The translations under genes and the position numbers were made by a program. Under the pieces are notes generated by a model, which was not told the origin of the DNA, made no database searches, and worked only from the letters and a program-made list of their open reading frames with translations. Shown here in pieces: positions 44,263-56,800 of a stretch of DNA of 64,000 nt (its first letter is position 1; the number at the start of each line of letters is the position of its first letter). The DNA comes from Nymphaea colorata (taxonomy: Eukaryota; Streptophyta; Magnoliopsida; Nymphaeales; Nymphaeaceae), in assembly GCF_008831285.2 (NCBI RefSeq), contig NC_045138.2, forward strand, positions 38,679,115 through 38,743,114, given 5' to 3'.

Positions 44263-47200
44263 TCAACTTCTGAAGCCAAAGCTTGGCCACCTCTTGGTTC
44301 CTTCTTTCTTCGACCTTTGTGATTTAGAATCAATGAGATTCTCAAGGGATTTTGCCTTTCTGTTCCTCGCCTTTCCTGCTTCTTTCAACAGCTCAGTTAA
44401 TCTTCTCTTCTCATCATCGACATCAGGGTCAGCAGTTCCCAATTTCTCTTCCCTCACCCCAAGGACGAACTCCAGAATCTCAATGGCATCTTCAACCCTG
44501 ACAATCGAACATAAAAAGATCAATTGTACTCTCAGTATCCCTCCCGAGCTTGCAGTTATCAACAGAAAATACTCAGAATAAACCACTCTTAGTTTTCGCC
44601 CATCATCACCATTTTGAAGGGAACAGGTTATACAAAGAGTCAAGACATTCACTGACAAACTCAACACAACAGTAAATAGGGCAGCGGTAGTCCACCGAAA
44701 TTTCATTATCCAATATGCAAGTAACTACTACTTGGTAGGATGTGTATGCACTTGGAAACTTATTCACAAACTAATCCAAATGCACCACTCATCCATATTA
44801 GCAGAAAGTACAATTACGAGTACAGAACACTGTACCATGAACATAAATGCAGAATGCATTGTCAACAAAATATTGTGTAATTACTAATTAAATGTCAACA
44901 TAAGAAAATTTCCTGCATTTTGCAGGAGATACAAAAGTCAGTGATGGTATCATCAACGCACCATGAAGAAAACCTTTCACAAGCCAGTCACTTCAAGGTT
45001 ATGTGGTTAAAAACAGTGCCTAAGAATTAGGTATCATTTGACGTGAAATCATGCTGGCAGCAACAGAAGCTCAAACAAATATATAGAAAACATTCTCCAT
45101 TAATGTCATCACAAATAATATCCCAAAAAGTGTCCATTCTAGTCCTAGAAAAAAACTAACCACCACTAATATCCGTTTAATGGATTGTATTGCCTTTTCC
45201 TTTTAAAACTGTTTAGAAACACTATTTTGAACATGCCAAGTACCTGAAATCCTTTTGACAGTCACCAAAGGAAATCAAAAGAAGTGAAAGTTAAGATTTC
45301 CCAAATAAAAAACTTAACTAGGTACGCAACACATATACATTGGCTTTCAATTGTCATTAGCTAGTCTTAGAAATTATTACCCAGGAAACATTTTCTATGG
45401 CAGCACATCAATTTCCTATGAGTATATACATTTCTACCAGGAAAACCTAGGAACTCACAGCAATTGCGAATGAAAGTGAAAAAATGAAGATCAATGTACA
45501 AGATAATATACTTATTAAAATATGCAAAAGGAAACCACCCAAACAATTCAAAGGACACTAAGAAGGAAACAAGAACAATTTCATCTTTCAATCAAAGATA
45601 AAGAAGAATTATAATATATTCGTATTTATGTACCATCATCCAACTACTCAATGATATTCATGGAAACATGGAGCTATCAGATAGCATTTCAGTATATACA
45701 TAAGGTGTTTGAGATCAGGAAGGAATAAACTCGGGCTCAAACTAGCTCAGTACCTAAAATCTGCATCTCAATTCCCAAATTTCCTAAAATGAAACAAAAC
45801 ATGGAAAATACTGAAGAGGAGATTGATAACAGTGAAGCACCAAGCGCAGGTAGATGCTGGCGTATCAGCTGCAGCATAAAATAATGAACAAACCCCTCCA
45901 TAATGATGGGATAATATTGTAGTAATACACGTAGAACATTCTAATTTGTTCATTTATAACTGTGACGTTATGCCCTGTTGACTTGAGACATAGTAGGAAC
46001 ACATTTACACGTTGCAAATAAAGGCCCATACAGACAGAAAACAGAAAGTATGATTCACCAGATTCATATGGATTCAAGTCCATGTCCCAACTGTGAACAT
46101 AACTTGGACACATGTAGCCCATCATTGTTAAAATCGTCATGGAACTCATAAGGAAGTGAACTTTAGCAGATAGAATGGCGATATAAGTATCTCCGTTTCA
46201 ATCCTGAGTTTATTAAGTAACAAGAACCAGCGCAAGTACTGTCAATGTGAAGCCATGTACAAGGAACGATCAATTGCGCTGATGCAGAAAAAAGAGAGAG
46301 GATGACGACTCCTCAAAAGTAAGGCGCAATCTTGTCAGAGTAGCAATATTTCTTGCAGAAGGCAAAACTTGGTTTTCATGGTTCATTATTCTGCAAATAA
46401 AACCCTTAACAAAGCAAAGAGCTTCTCAGAAAAGATTGCTAGCTAGCAGCATAATGGCATTTCAATACAAAGTACGAAACAGGAGCACGTAAACATATGC
46501 GTAGGAAGGAACGCACACACACACACACACACACACAAGCATCCAAGTTATGATCAGGGTTGAAATAGAACAGTGCGAAGGTAGCCAGGAGTTACATTCA
46601 AATCCACATGGGGTTATCCCCCAACTGAGCATATATATGGGGAAAAGGAAAAAGGAAAACGGAAAAAAGGAAACCCAGGATGGCAATCGAACGTAAACAA
46701 AATAACGCTGAAAATACTGTAACACGCTCACTACCTTCCCATTGCATCATAAGCAGCAGCAAGATTACTACACACGCCAAGTGTATCAGGATGACATGGC
46801 CCGCATTCCTTCTCCAGGATGCCCTTTGCTTCTTCAAACAACTTTGCCGCCTCCTCGATTGCGAACAGCTGTATGCAGACCAGACCCATCTGGTTCAGCA
46901 CCATCCCAAACAATACAGACCTCTGCTCTCCCCCACCTTCTCTCAGCTTCTCCACGGCCCCCTTGAAGCACTCGTACGCCTCTCCGGACCTTCCAAGGAT
47001 ATAATTCATCACACCCATCTGAGCCTCCAACCCAGCGACGGTGCTTCGCTGCCCTGGACCTCCGTCCAGCAACTTTGCTGCCTTTTGCAACACCTTCAAC
47101 GCTTCTTCATGCTCGCTCATCGCCTCGTAGACAGCGGACACCTCTGCGAGCCCGCTCGCGAGCTCCTCACAGTCCTCGAACTGCACTTGCTTCGACGTGT

Positions 47201-48347
47201 AGATCCTCAGAGCACTCTCACAGTAAGATTTGGACTCCCTCAGCTTGCCCGTCCGGTGATAGAGGTGGGCAAGGCGGACGTAGATTGCCGCGACCGCCGG
47301 GTGGTTGTCCCCGACTGACGACTTGAAAACCGTGAGCGCTTTCTGGTACGCGAACACCGCCTCGTCGTAGCGGCCGAGAGAGAAGTAGGTGTCGCCAATG
47401 GATCGATCGATTCCGGCGATGTCAGACTCGCGGCCGCCTTCCGAAGAAAACGCCATGCCGGCGAGCACCAGATTCTCGAGTGCGGACTCGTAGTCACCAC
47501 GAGCGTCGCAGATCAGCGCCATCAGGCGGCGGTCAGCCGCCTCCTCCAAGGACCCGGCGTCCCGCTCGCGGTGGACGGCCAAGGCCTGCCGGCATAGTTC
47601 TTCAGCCTCCGGAAACCTCATAGCCTGAACGTACGCCTCGGCGATATACCGGCAGGTCTCGGCGACTCTAGGATCGGTCTCACCGAGTGCCTGCTTCTGA
47701 ATGCGGAGGGCATGGACGTAGGAATCAAGCGAGCGATCAGTCCGCCCGAGCATCGCCAATGTGTCGCCTAGCTGCATATACCCGGAGAAGGCAGCAAGAG
47801 CGTTCTTCGGGCCGAGATCTGGCACCGGGATCTGAACCGAGCGCTCGAGTGCCTCGACCGCGTCATCATAGCGGCCGAGGACGGAATTTATGGCTGCGGC
47901 TACGTGCAAACACATAACGAGGTCAAGGTTTGGAACGTCCGAGCCGGAGGAGGTCAGCTCGAAGGATTTGGCCGCCCGCACGGCGTAGTCCAGCGCCTTC
48001 CGGGGGTTGTCCGCGGCTAGGTCTCTGGCGAGCTTCAGGAGGAAAGGCCCCAGATCGGGGTTGTCCAAAGCCACATCGTTCACGGCGGACGTCGGTTCCG
48101 GCGAGGGGGACGTCTTCCGGCCGCCGGAGTCACGAGGGGACGACTTCCTTCTAGGCGTAGCCGAGGAAGGAGAAAGGGATCGCCTGGGAATTGGAGACCT
48201 CTTAGGAGTAGAGGGCCTCACCTGCTGTTGCTTCCTGTCCTGCTTCGCCCCTTCTAGTTCTCCGTCGCCATCACCGTGAGTCGAGGACGGAGCGGGTGGC
48301 GGCGGCGCCGCTGCCGGTGGATCTTCAGGGAGGACAAGGCCCGGCAT
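44263..48347 (-). CDS. KLCR: Kinesin light chain-related protein (KLCR / CMU)
   Basis: TPR scaffold protein. The Arabidopsis relatives (KLCR1-3, also called CMU) bind cortical microtubules with IQD proteins and stabilise them during cellulose synthase movement. Two exons, 48347-46735 and 44497-44263, join within an Arg codon (AG|G) to give 615 aa. It starts MPGLVLPEDPPAAAPPPP. The first ~95 residues are disordered and rich in Pro, Ser and Arg (RRSLSPSSATPRRKSSPRD). TPRs fill about residues 100-560, for example GDTYFSLGRYDEAVFAYQKAL, NLAAAYDAMGR and AIEILEFVLGVREEKLG. The basic tail ending KEGTKRWPSFGFRS is characteristic of the family. Exon 1 is strongly GC-rich and exon 2 is not. The 2.2-kb intron carries an AC microsatellite. 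CT repeats precede the ATG. Confidence 0.94.
46512..46539. repeat. AC microsatellite in the KLCR intron
   Basis: An ACAC run of about 28 bp, some 195 bases after the 5' splice site on the gene strand. Confidence 0.95.
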
Positions 48348-48416
48348 CGCTTCCGTTTTGCCCTTTTCCGTTTTACTTCTCCTTCCCCCACCAACGCTCC
48401 TACAGCACAGTTCAAC

Positions 48417-48462
48417 TGTGAGATAGAGACAGAGAGAGGAACAGAGAGAGAGAGAGAGAGAG
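48417..48462 (-). repeat. CT tract in the KLCR leader
   Basis: GAGATAGAGACAGAGAGAGG followed by pure GA on the plus strand gives a CT-rich leader about 70-115 bases upstream of the KLCR ATG. It may be in the 5' UTR or core promoter; plant core promoters often carry such pyrimidine patches. Confidence 0.7.
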
Positions 48463-49883
48463 CGCTCACCAGCCCAGACTGATCCACTGGGGACAAAAAT
48501 CCCCCAACCCTCAGAGCTTAGAGAGTGTTCATTGCAGGCGCACCTTCTTTACCAGATATGCAAAAAGAAGACCTTTACTTTTTGAAAAGCCTTTTAAGGC
48601 CTTACCTTTTCCTTCAGCCAAAATTGATGATCTAAATATCTTTTTACTGTCAAGTGAGCTAAATGAGTGTGGTAAACCAAAACCGAACTGCCCAACTGTG
48701 GCGAACTCGATGAACTCAACAAAGCACACCTTTTCCTAGCCTGCCTCATTCAATACCGACTGAGCTGCAGCTTGTCTCATGGGTCACATGCTCAGAATGT
48801 ATGAAACATTTATTTGACTTTAAATTTGAATTATTATTTATATGAGCCTAAATCTTATCCCTGGTTCAAGTTCTCAATTGAGTCAAATCTTTTCTATATC
48901 TGATTTTTTGAAGCAATTTGGTTTATTTCATCTAAATCCGATCTATTGACATTCTTGTTGCAGTTGCTTCTACAAATTGGGGTTGCTCAAAAGTTTCCAA
49001 TCAAAGCCTTTTTTCTTGGGGAGGGCATAATCAGTATCATTTGTTTCTAATACAGGTTGAAATGAGTTACCAATTTTATTTTATCTCAACTGAAATTAAC
49101 TTATTGCTTAGATTGAACCAGAAGTAGAGCTATAATAGTTAACACACACAGATCCACTCAAATCATACTATCAAATTAAGGTTTTAAGTGAGCTCCATAG
49201 AACACATGCCCCATAAAGACCCCCACATGTTTCTGCCCTTGAATCGAATTGAAGAGGGCAATTTTTATTTCATAAAAATGAGCATTGGGGTTTTCAATTG
49301 GAAGAACAATATAGAAGAAGTTAAATTTCATAGGTTAGGGGCCGTGTATGCAAATAAAGTGCAAAATACGTGGTCTTTCTCGAAAATAGGAGTAAGAGGC
49401 AACTCCCCAACTGAAAATGTTCAATTTTTGGGGATCCAAAATTTATTATTGGAACAAGATGCTCCAACTAACGGCTTTCTCTATGTTGCGCTGTTGCCCA
49501 CGGAGGCAGTGGTTTAAGTGAATTTGTCGATTTTAGTGTACCAGATTCAATTCCGATTAGGATTTGTCCGTTTTTAGTGTACAGATCCGGACTTAGTTCG
49601 GTTATGAATTCAGCTGCCCAAGAGCCGTTCTGTCCGTTATCCCTTGTTTGAAGCAGTTGATTCATAAGACTATAACGATAAAAATTTTAACGAAATGGTT
49701 TGAAAGATTAGGAACAGCAACAGAAAACTTATGGGAAAAGCAAAGAGACGATGCGGATCGGTTGAATTTCAGAATTTTTAAATCCGTGAAACCAAGCCCA
49801 AATACATTCTCATGAGAGAGATCTAAAAAAAGTTGGAAGTTCTTTTTACATTGTACATCTTAACTAATTGTCATACATCTACC
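48463..49883. other. Intergenic, KLCR upstream region
   Basis: Nothing coding is supported. A 109-codon frame at 49188-49517 (+) has no recognisable similarity. A short GT(C/T)(C/G)(G/A)TTTTAGTGTAC(C/A)AGAT motif occurs twice (about 49526 and 49567). Confidence 0.4.
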
Positions 49884-50057
49884 CAGGGGCGGAGCCAGGA
49901 TTTTTTTTAGGGTTGGGCCAAGACTATTTGCAGGTCGGGCCAGGGTCGGGTTAAGAGGAGCGATCGGTCGGGCCAAACTAAAAAAATTTGATTTTTTCAA
50001 TATAATTTTTTTTTTTCCTGGGCTCACTCGGGCCATGGCCCGGGCAGGCCCCCCCTG
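49884..50057. mobile_element. hAT-type MITE, CAGGGGCGG family, copy with target duplication
   Basis: A 174-bp element starts CAGGGGCGGAGCCAGG and ends GCAGGCCCCCCCTG, giving inverted termini CAGGGGCGG / CAGGGGGGG. It is flanked by CATCTACC (49876-49883) and CATCCACC (50058-50065), 7 of 8 matching. The body repeats GGGCC(A/G)GG-type blocks around an AT-rich core. CAGGGGCGG ends and 8-bp duplications are typical of hAT elements. No transposase frame. Confidence 0.75.
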
Positions 50058-50065
50058 CATCCACC

Positions 50066-51351
50066 ATAATTGATGGTTAAACTTTCATGGGTCCGTCAAT
50101 CCGACCAGCTACGCTACATCTTTTTACATCATATATTAGGATTTTGATGGTTTGGAACAAGAAATGTAAACAAAATTGGATGAAACATATCCAGTTTTGT
50201 GTGGAAAAGCACCTTTGTCCAAACAAAAAAAAAAAAAATCCAGTTTTCAACAGGATGAGGTAAGAAAAGCCTACCCCCATTCACGTAAGGAATCAAACAG
50301 ACAGTTGCAGATGTCTAAAGGATCATTCTCTCTCTATATATGTCTCTCTTATCTTTATAACTTTAGAATGATAGTTTTCCCTTTGGGGTTGGCGTAGTTA
50401 CCAGGAAATTGCTTAACTGGATTTCTTTTCCTTTTCTTTTTACAGGTAGGTGATGGTGAGTTGTGCACCTGTACCAGTCATCAAAGAAAGATAGAGAGAG
50501 AAAGATTATTATTATTGTTATTGTTATTGTTATCTAGTATGGTACTTAGTGTGATTTATTTATTTGAAGTGGAGAAGGGAAGGGAGAGCCAATGATAATC
50601 GAGCGATATCTAAGATTAAGAGAGAGAGAGAGGTGGGTAGGGGGGGAATCCAAAAAGAGGGGTCTGGTAGGAAGGAATCCAAGAGAGAGGTCTGGTTCTT
50701 ATTTTAAAGACAATAGTCACCCCACATGATCCCCAAAACTAACGCCGCTATTTCAGGAGTTAGAACCCTTCTCTTTTTTCTCATTAAAAATTTAAAATCA
50801 GCCGATTGGGAATGTTGCTGAATGCTGGGTATTAGAATGAACCACCGTAAATATGATAAACTATAATGAAAAATGCATAAACCATTGCTATACTATAAAC
50901 TGTTACTTGTATTTTTGGGATGACAGTTTTAGCAGAGGTTTTTAAATATTTAGTCATCTGTCAATTCTTACACATATATCTATCGATGATTTAATTCTGA
51001 TGGATGCTGGATGACTAAAATTTAAAGATTGGTCGTTAAAAAATAATCACTACATTAACATCAGCAATGGTTTATGGTGTGATAGTAGCTGATCGTAGTA
51101 TTACAGTGATGATTTTCTAAATTTTAACCATCCAGCAACTATTGGCAGCATCGACTTTTTCCTGCAACTATGTTCGTTCCGAAATAACTTGAGCTTCACT
51201 TTCAATGAACATGATTCTAGTTAGAGTAGCTCTAATACACGAATCAATCTTTGATAAAAATTGTTCTTCTGAAAAAGATCAAGAACAAAGCCGGGTAACA
51301 TGAAGCCAATGCTTCGAATTTACTGGAGGAGTAAGAAAGCTGTCGCAGGGC
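50066..51351. other. Intergenic with a possible old inverted-repeat element
   Basis: AATGTTGCTGAATGCTGG (about 50811-50828) is loosely the inverse of CCATCCAGCAACTATTGGCAGC (about 51130-51150), and AATGGTTTATGGTG-type blocks lie between. It may be an eroded MITE of about 340 bp. No gene is seen. Short ATT and GA simple repeats occur near 50505-50530 and 50621-50632. Confidence 0.3.
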
Positions 51352-51657
51352 ATGCAGCCAAAAGTGCCCATTTTGTCCGACAGATCTTGTTTTGGTCTCT
51401 TGCTGGTTCTTTTTTACTTTTCATCTTTGCATCTCTTTGAGGCAGTCTCTGCACAGAGGGCCCTCGTAACACCACCAACACTGATTCTCTATTTGTACTT
51501 TTCTGATCAGCCCACAGACTATAGCCCCATATGTTATATTGCTACCACTACATTAATTGCATCTGTACATATTTTCATAAGGGACTCTACAAATATAATG
51601 AGAAAAAGAAGATCAAATATCCAATTATATATAAATGAAAGCATTAGTTATATATGA
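51352..51657 (+). CDS. Possible small secreted protein (weak)
   Basis: Open frame of 101 codons. Residues 1-35 look like a signal peptide: a short polar start, a hydrophobic core GLLLVLFYFSS and an AVSA cleavage-like site. After that the sequence is AT-rich, lacks paired cysteines and resembles no peptide family I know. If real, only the first exon may be correct and an intron could follow. Transcript support is needed. It may equally be a chance frame. Confidence 0.2.
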   Translation: MQPKVPILSDRSCFGLLLVLFYFSSLHLFEAVSAQRALVTPPTLILYLYFSDQPTDYSPICYIATTTLIASVHIFIRDSTNIMRKRRSNIQLYINESISYI

Positions 51658-52192
51658 CATGTTTTTGAGAGATAGAGAGAGAGAGAGGTTTATATATGCT
51701 GATACTGAATTTAATAAAAAAAAAGATGTTGGTAGTTGAAGTATTGGTTGTTTGACCCAAGAAGTTAAAGATTTCTTTTAAAGGATCTTCTAAGGAGAAT
51801 CCAATTCCCTTTCCTTTTGTGTGGCATTTTGGATTGCAAGCGAGTCAAATGTAGAACAGTTAAGTTGGTGGGCAGTCAGATCAGGAAAAAGTAAAAGAAT
51901 GGCAGAGATCTCACACCAGATCTAACTCATCCATGACTTTGGAGCATCACTCTCTGCACAAGCCAAAGCATGTAGAAGCCCTGAGGGTAAGGCTGCCGGC
52001 CGGGAAATTTTTCGCGCTTTCTCGCGTGACAAGAAAAATGAATAGAGAAAAATAAAAAGAAACCGCCAATAGGCTAAACATGTGTCCAACGAGGATAGGG
52101 CAACCGTAGCCGAACGCTTTCGTCTCGTGGAAAAAGAAAGCAACAACAGGAAAAGAAAAGAAAGGAAAAGAAGAAAGTGTCTTTTTTTTTTC

Positions 52193-52294
52193 TTGTTTAA
52201 GAAGCTTATCAAGCCTCACTTCCACAAACAGCTCAAAGTGCTTCCCCACCCACTCAAGTGTCTCTTTTATCTCCCTTTCCTTGGAAGCAGGCAT
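52193..52294 (-). CDS. Possible orphan exon, charged N-terminus (weak)
   Basis: From an ATG at 52294 the minus strand reads MPASKEREIKETLEWVGKHF followed by ELFVEVRLDKLLKQ. This looks coding in its amphipathic, Lys/Glu-rich pattern. After that the frame enters T-rich, intron-like sequence but stays open to 51947. GTGAGG inside the VEVR codons could be a donor. No partner exon was recognised, and the family is unknown. It may be a gene remnant. Confidence 0.25.
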
Positions 52295-53892
52295 GGCCTC
52301 ACTGCTCGGCCCTCCCCAGCCTTTTTAACTAGACCTACAGTTTCAGATGGGATCCCTTCTCAGAGGCCCCTACCTGTCCCTAGATAGCCATTGGCCCAAG
52401 AACCAAAAGCCAAATCTGTAGGACTATAGGTGGTAACCAGGGAGACATTGTTGACAAGTTTTGGGGAGGTCATTTCATCATTGGAAAAGCATGGCCTCTT
52501 TTTTTTGTATATATCTTTTTGGTAGGTTACTTCATCATTGGAAAGGCTATATATATTATAAAGAAAAAATATAATTTATGAATTGAGTAATATAAGAACC
52601 ATGTGTATTGATGATTAACCCTTCGATCAATTTGATTGATGATTTACAATGTGTTGCAGGTTGAGTTAAATATGGATAACTACTAGACATTAATTTAAAA
52701 GAGTAATTTTACGTTGGTACCTTGTTAATCCTTAATTAGGTTGATTACCAAGCTATACAGTGCCTATATTTTATTTACTCCAGTTATTTAATGTTCTCAG
52801 AGCCATTATCATAACTATCAAAAAACAAAAGACAAAAGAGATGCTTTATTTAGTGCTTTATGGACACGTCAAATAAACTAAACATAATAGGAGAGGAAAC
52901 CAAAATTTTTAAAAAATTGTCTACAGTCCTTAGACATCATATTATCATTCCTGAACCTAAAAAAAATTCTTCTTTCTGTAATATTTTAAACTATATACAC
53001 TACCGGATGAGAAAATTGTCTATTGATCTATACATTAATGTGTTGTGTACTGTAGCTGCTTACGAATATATTTCGTTTCCTCTTCAAACTTATTTCACAA
53101 AATAAATGGTTTCGAGCTTCAGAGGTTAAACATCTCCCACGGGTTTGACTTCGCAACGTCCGAGAAAACTTAAGACTAGAAATCGACGAGAGACAGATTA
53201 AGGACCTCGACGTCGTGAATTCTGACGGTTACAGAACCACGGATTTTCATGAGCAGAGAACCGATAGTGCCCAGATTCCTTAATTTGAAGAATTATTGCC
53301 ACGACCTTTTTAAGGACAATCTGTTTAAGCATTTTTGCTGCCCGTTGGTCGCACAGGCATCTGAATTTTAAGATCTTTCCGATCTGTTTCTTGCTGTTCT
53401 TCTAAGTTAGACCAGAATTTGTGTCCATCCACGTAGAAGTTGCAATCAATGCTGAAGTTGGTGAAAAAGAAAAATGCATAAACAGCATAATTTTGCAGGT
53501 GTCATGAAATTACGTGAATCTGAACAAACAGGTTAACAAGTATAGTGAGTAAATACAAAATTTTCAGATGTTTCGTTACATAGTTCGTCTGTCAAAATTC
53601 CACCAGGTTGCTGGTACCATTAACAACTTCATGTTAAATTGCTTGTAGAAGATTCCAAAAAAAAAAAAAAAAATGAAAGAAAAGACACTTATCACAGAAG
53701 CGTTTTTGCTTGTTGTTAAGAATATCCAAGCAGCAAAATAAAGCTGGTTTGTCCTACACGAGCTCATCATTGTTCTGTGGCAGTCTGTTCACCTTTCTTA
53801 AATCCACAGCAATCGAAATCGTTTGCTTCCTTCAAACATCCATGGCTGGTAGACCGTTCTTGAATTTGCAATGGAATTATTCAATGAGTGCT
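52295..53892. other. Intergenic, 3' flank of the TPR gene
   Basis: AT-rich with an A-run near 53657-53673. No gene is supported. The bases closest to 53893 are presumably 3' UTR. Confidence 0.4.
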
Positions 53893-56800
53893 TCAGGTAG
53901 GGATGATCAAGTCTTTGTACTTGCGTCTCAGTTTCATCAGTCTCTGCTGAAGAGGCAGTCTTTCATCCTTCTTCCCTACTTTTCCAAGATAGAAAACAAG
54001 TTTCTTTAGTGTATTCATCACCTCTTCACTCTCGGTGCCAAATTCCTTCTCTTGGATATCCAACACCCGCCACAACGTGGAACCCACCTCGTCATCTTTG
54101 CCTAATCTACTCCAGATACTGGCCAAACAATCAAGTACCTCCCCTGAACAAAGAAACAAAAGCATTTACAGACAAATAGACTATCAAGTACTATTTGGCA
54201 TAAAATGGCATATAGAGAACAGCATATAAAAACAGTTAAAAAAGAAAAAAGGATAATATCAGAAGATCTACCAACTAGAAGGGATTGACGTCCATATGCC
54301 TCTTCTCGAATACTTAGAGCCTGCAAAGCAACAGTTTCTGCTTCCTCGTTCTTGTGCAAGTGGTACAATGCAACAGAGAGGTCCAACATGGGAACAGCTA
54401 CTGATGGATGGGCTACACCGACAGCATCCACCAATATCCTGATGCTGCTTCTGAGTAGTCTCTCGGCCTCCACAAAATTCTTGGAGCGTGAATAAGAGGC
54501 AGCAAGATTCAGAAGGTGCATTACAGAATTGGGATGGCCATGACCTTTAATCTTCTCTGTTGCTAGCAAGCACTCCTCCAAAATTGCCCGACCCTCTTGT
54601 TCACTGAAAAATAAAAGGAAACCATATAGGAGGAATATGGTTTTCATAAATGAACACTAAACTCGCACTCCTGCTCCTGCGTCCCTCGCTCACATGTGAC
54701 CACAAGTCAAAGCGCACATAAAGTGATCCATACAGATGGACTTATAAGGAAATACTAGAGTCACGGTATTTCAGGTATTATCTATTAAAAAAGAGACTTC
54801 AGAAACTTCGGTAAATAGTATAACCTTAGATTGAAAGCATTGTGCTATACTCCTTTTTCCTAAACTGCCAGCCACTCAAATTAAACCTATGTAGTTATTC
54901 CAAATAGTTGGGGCTCACAAATTTTGCTGAACTGTCCAAAGCCCAGATTGAGAGATATGTCTTAGAGGTTAACTCCACCCAAAAGAGCAAAAAATGATCT
55001 TCCATCCACAACTTTAGAAGAGCACTATCTAGAAAGTGTGTCTCCTGGAACCTATGTTCCAACAATTGTGTTACTCACGAGCAACACACATTTTTTGTGC
55101 TGAAAAAGGTAGCAACCTGTTATCCATATTTTACACTTTCGCCATTTCTCATGTGCTTTTGTAAACTAAACAATATTTCCATCTACAGTAATTAATGCTT
55201 GGGTTGGGGTAATATTTTCTGGACATAACTTTCCTGTGTTTGTTATGGGCTTCATGAGTCAGATACGCTCAGCAATTGATAACCCCCATGCAAAAAGCAG
55301 TGTTTATAGTAGTTCCATTGTGCTCTTACCAGAAAAACAAACAAGAATAAGCTAGTAAAAATGCACATTAAGATATACATTCCTCCATATATCAACATAT
55401 ATCAAGAGCCAGTTCTTGCAATCTCCTCACTCAGAAGGATGAATATGATAGAAACTGGCTTTTACCTTCCAGCAACATGAAGCAACTCAGCTAGGTCAAT
55501 CATCATTTGCTCAAGCACACTGTCGTCTACAGACAAAAATTCAGTTTCTTTTATAATCCGAAGGCCCTTCTTGTATAGACGAATTGCTTCTTTTACATCT
55601 CCTGAAAAGGAAACATTGTGTTGAACATCACCATAAAAGGGAAGAGACAGAAAACAAATCAAACTTTTATTTTGTGTGAATGGGATAAGGGAAATAAACT
55701 AATTATATAATTGTATGCAAAAAACTCTAAAAAATAACCTTTGCCACACATTGCATGAGCTAAAGAACACAGAGCCATTCCAGTTCTTCCATCATTTTCT
55801 CCATACAACTTTCTGTAAATGCTTATTATTCTACAGAAAAGAAAAAACTTATTATCTTGAAAAAAATGAAAAGCCAAAACATAAATATGAACACAATAAG
55901 GCAGAAAGCAGAACAGCAGTAGCTAATGAAAAAGGAATGGTCTACTCTGACAGAATACAACTAAAAAACATATCCGATTTTATCTTAAACTGAAACCTAT
56001 TTCAGAAGAACAAATTGATGAGGCAATTAAAAGCATTACCATGGGTTACAAAGTTACAAACCATAGGGCCCAACATCATCTCAAGATATTGTGCATTACA
56101 GGTCAAGTTGAACACAAAAATCATGCCATGTTGATGACATTTTCACTGCCACAATACGCAAGAGCTTGTAAAACTCATGTAATGGAGCTGGAAAAGTATT
56201 CAAGTGATGCTAGGAATATGCACAATTTGTTATTTCTTAAATACCCTTTATAAGTTTGAATCTTTTCAAAGCATGCCTTCCTCTTTCAACTCGACATGTG
56301 TTTCCATCAAGTTAAAAAGAAAGTAGTCCATAAATATGAAACACTGAAATACCCGATGCCCAACATTTCTGATAGAGTTGTCCCTCTAATATAGTGGTCC
56401 TTTGTTTCAACATGCTCAGCTTAAACTTATGGGCATGTGCAAGTCATTTCATGTAGGATTCTAACATTGGACAATCCACCACAATGTGCAGTTCTCCACT
56501 ATATGCTTTAAGAATCGTCCAGGTTGTCATTCCAATTGCGGACTTAGATCTAATAAAAGTTCAACCAGTAACGGCGCATTTCTGCAGGAACATTGTTTCT
56601 CAAATATATGCTTTAAGAATCCCACAGGTTTTCACTCAAATTTCAGGAATTAAACCTAAATAAATTGAACCAGTATCCAACCTGTCCAGTGACAAAGAAT
56701 TTTGAGGCAATCACTGGAACGACTGGCTGTACAGTGACACTTTGCATCAGAATTCTATAGAACACCAAATGCTGGTGAGAAGATGATAAACAACTTGGTT

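Noticed and set aside
46680..48279. Several plus-strand frames of 60-212 codons opposite KLCR exon 1
   Set aside because: Antisense shadows of a GC-rich coding exon; the KLCR frame has clear TPR motifs.
49188..49517. 109-codon plus-strand frame
   Set aside because: No recognisable domain or similarity and AT-rich codon use typical of chance frames here.
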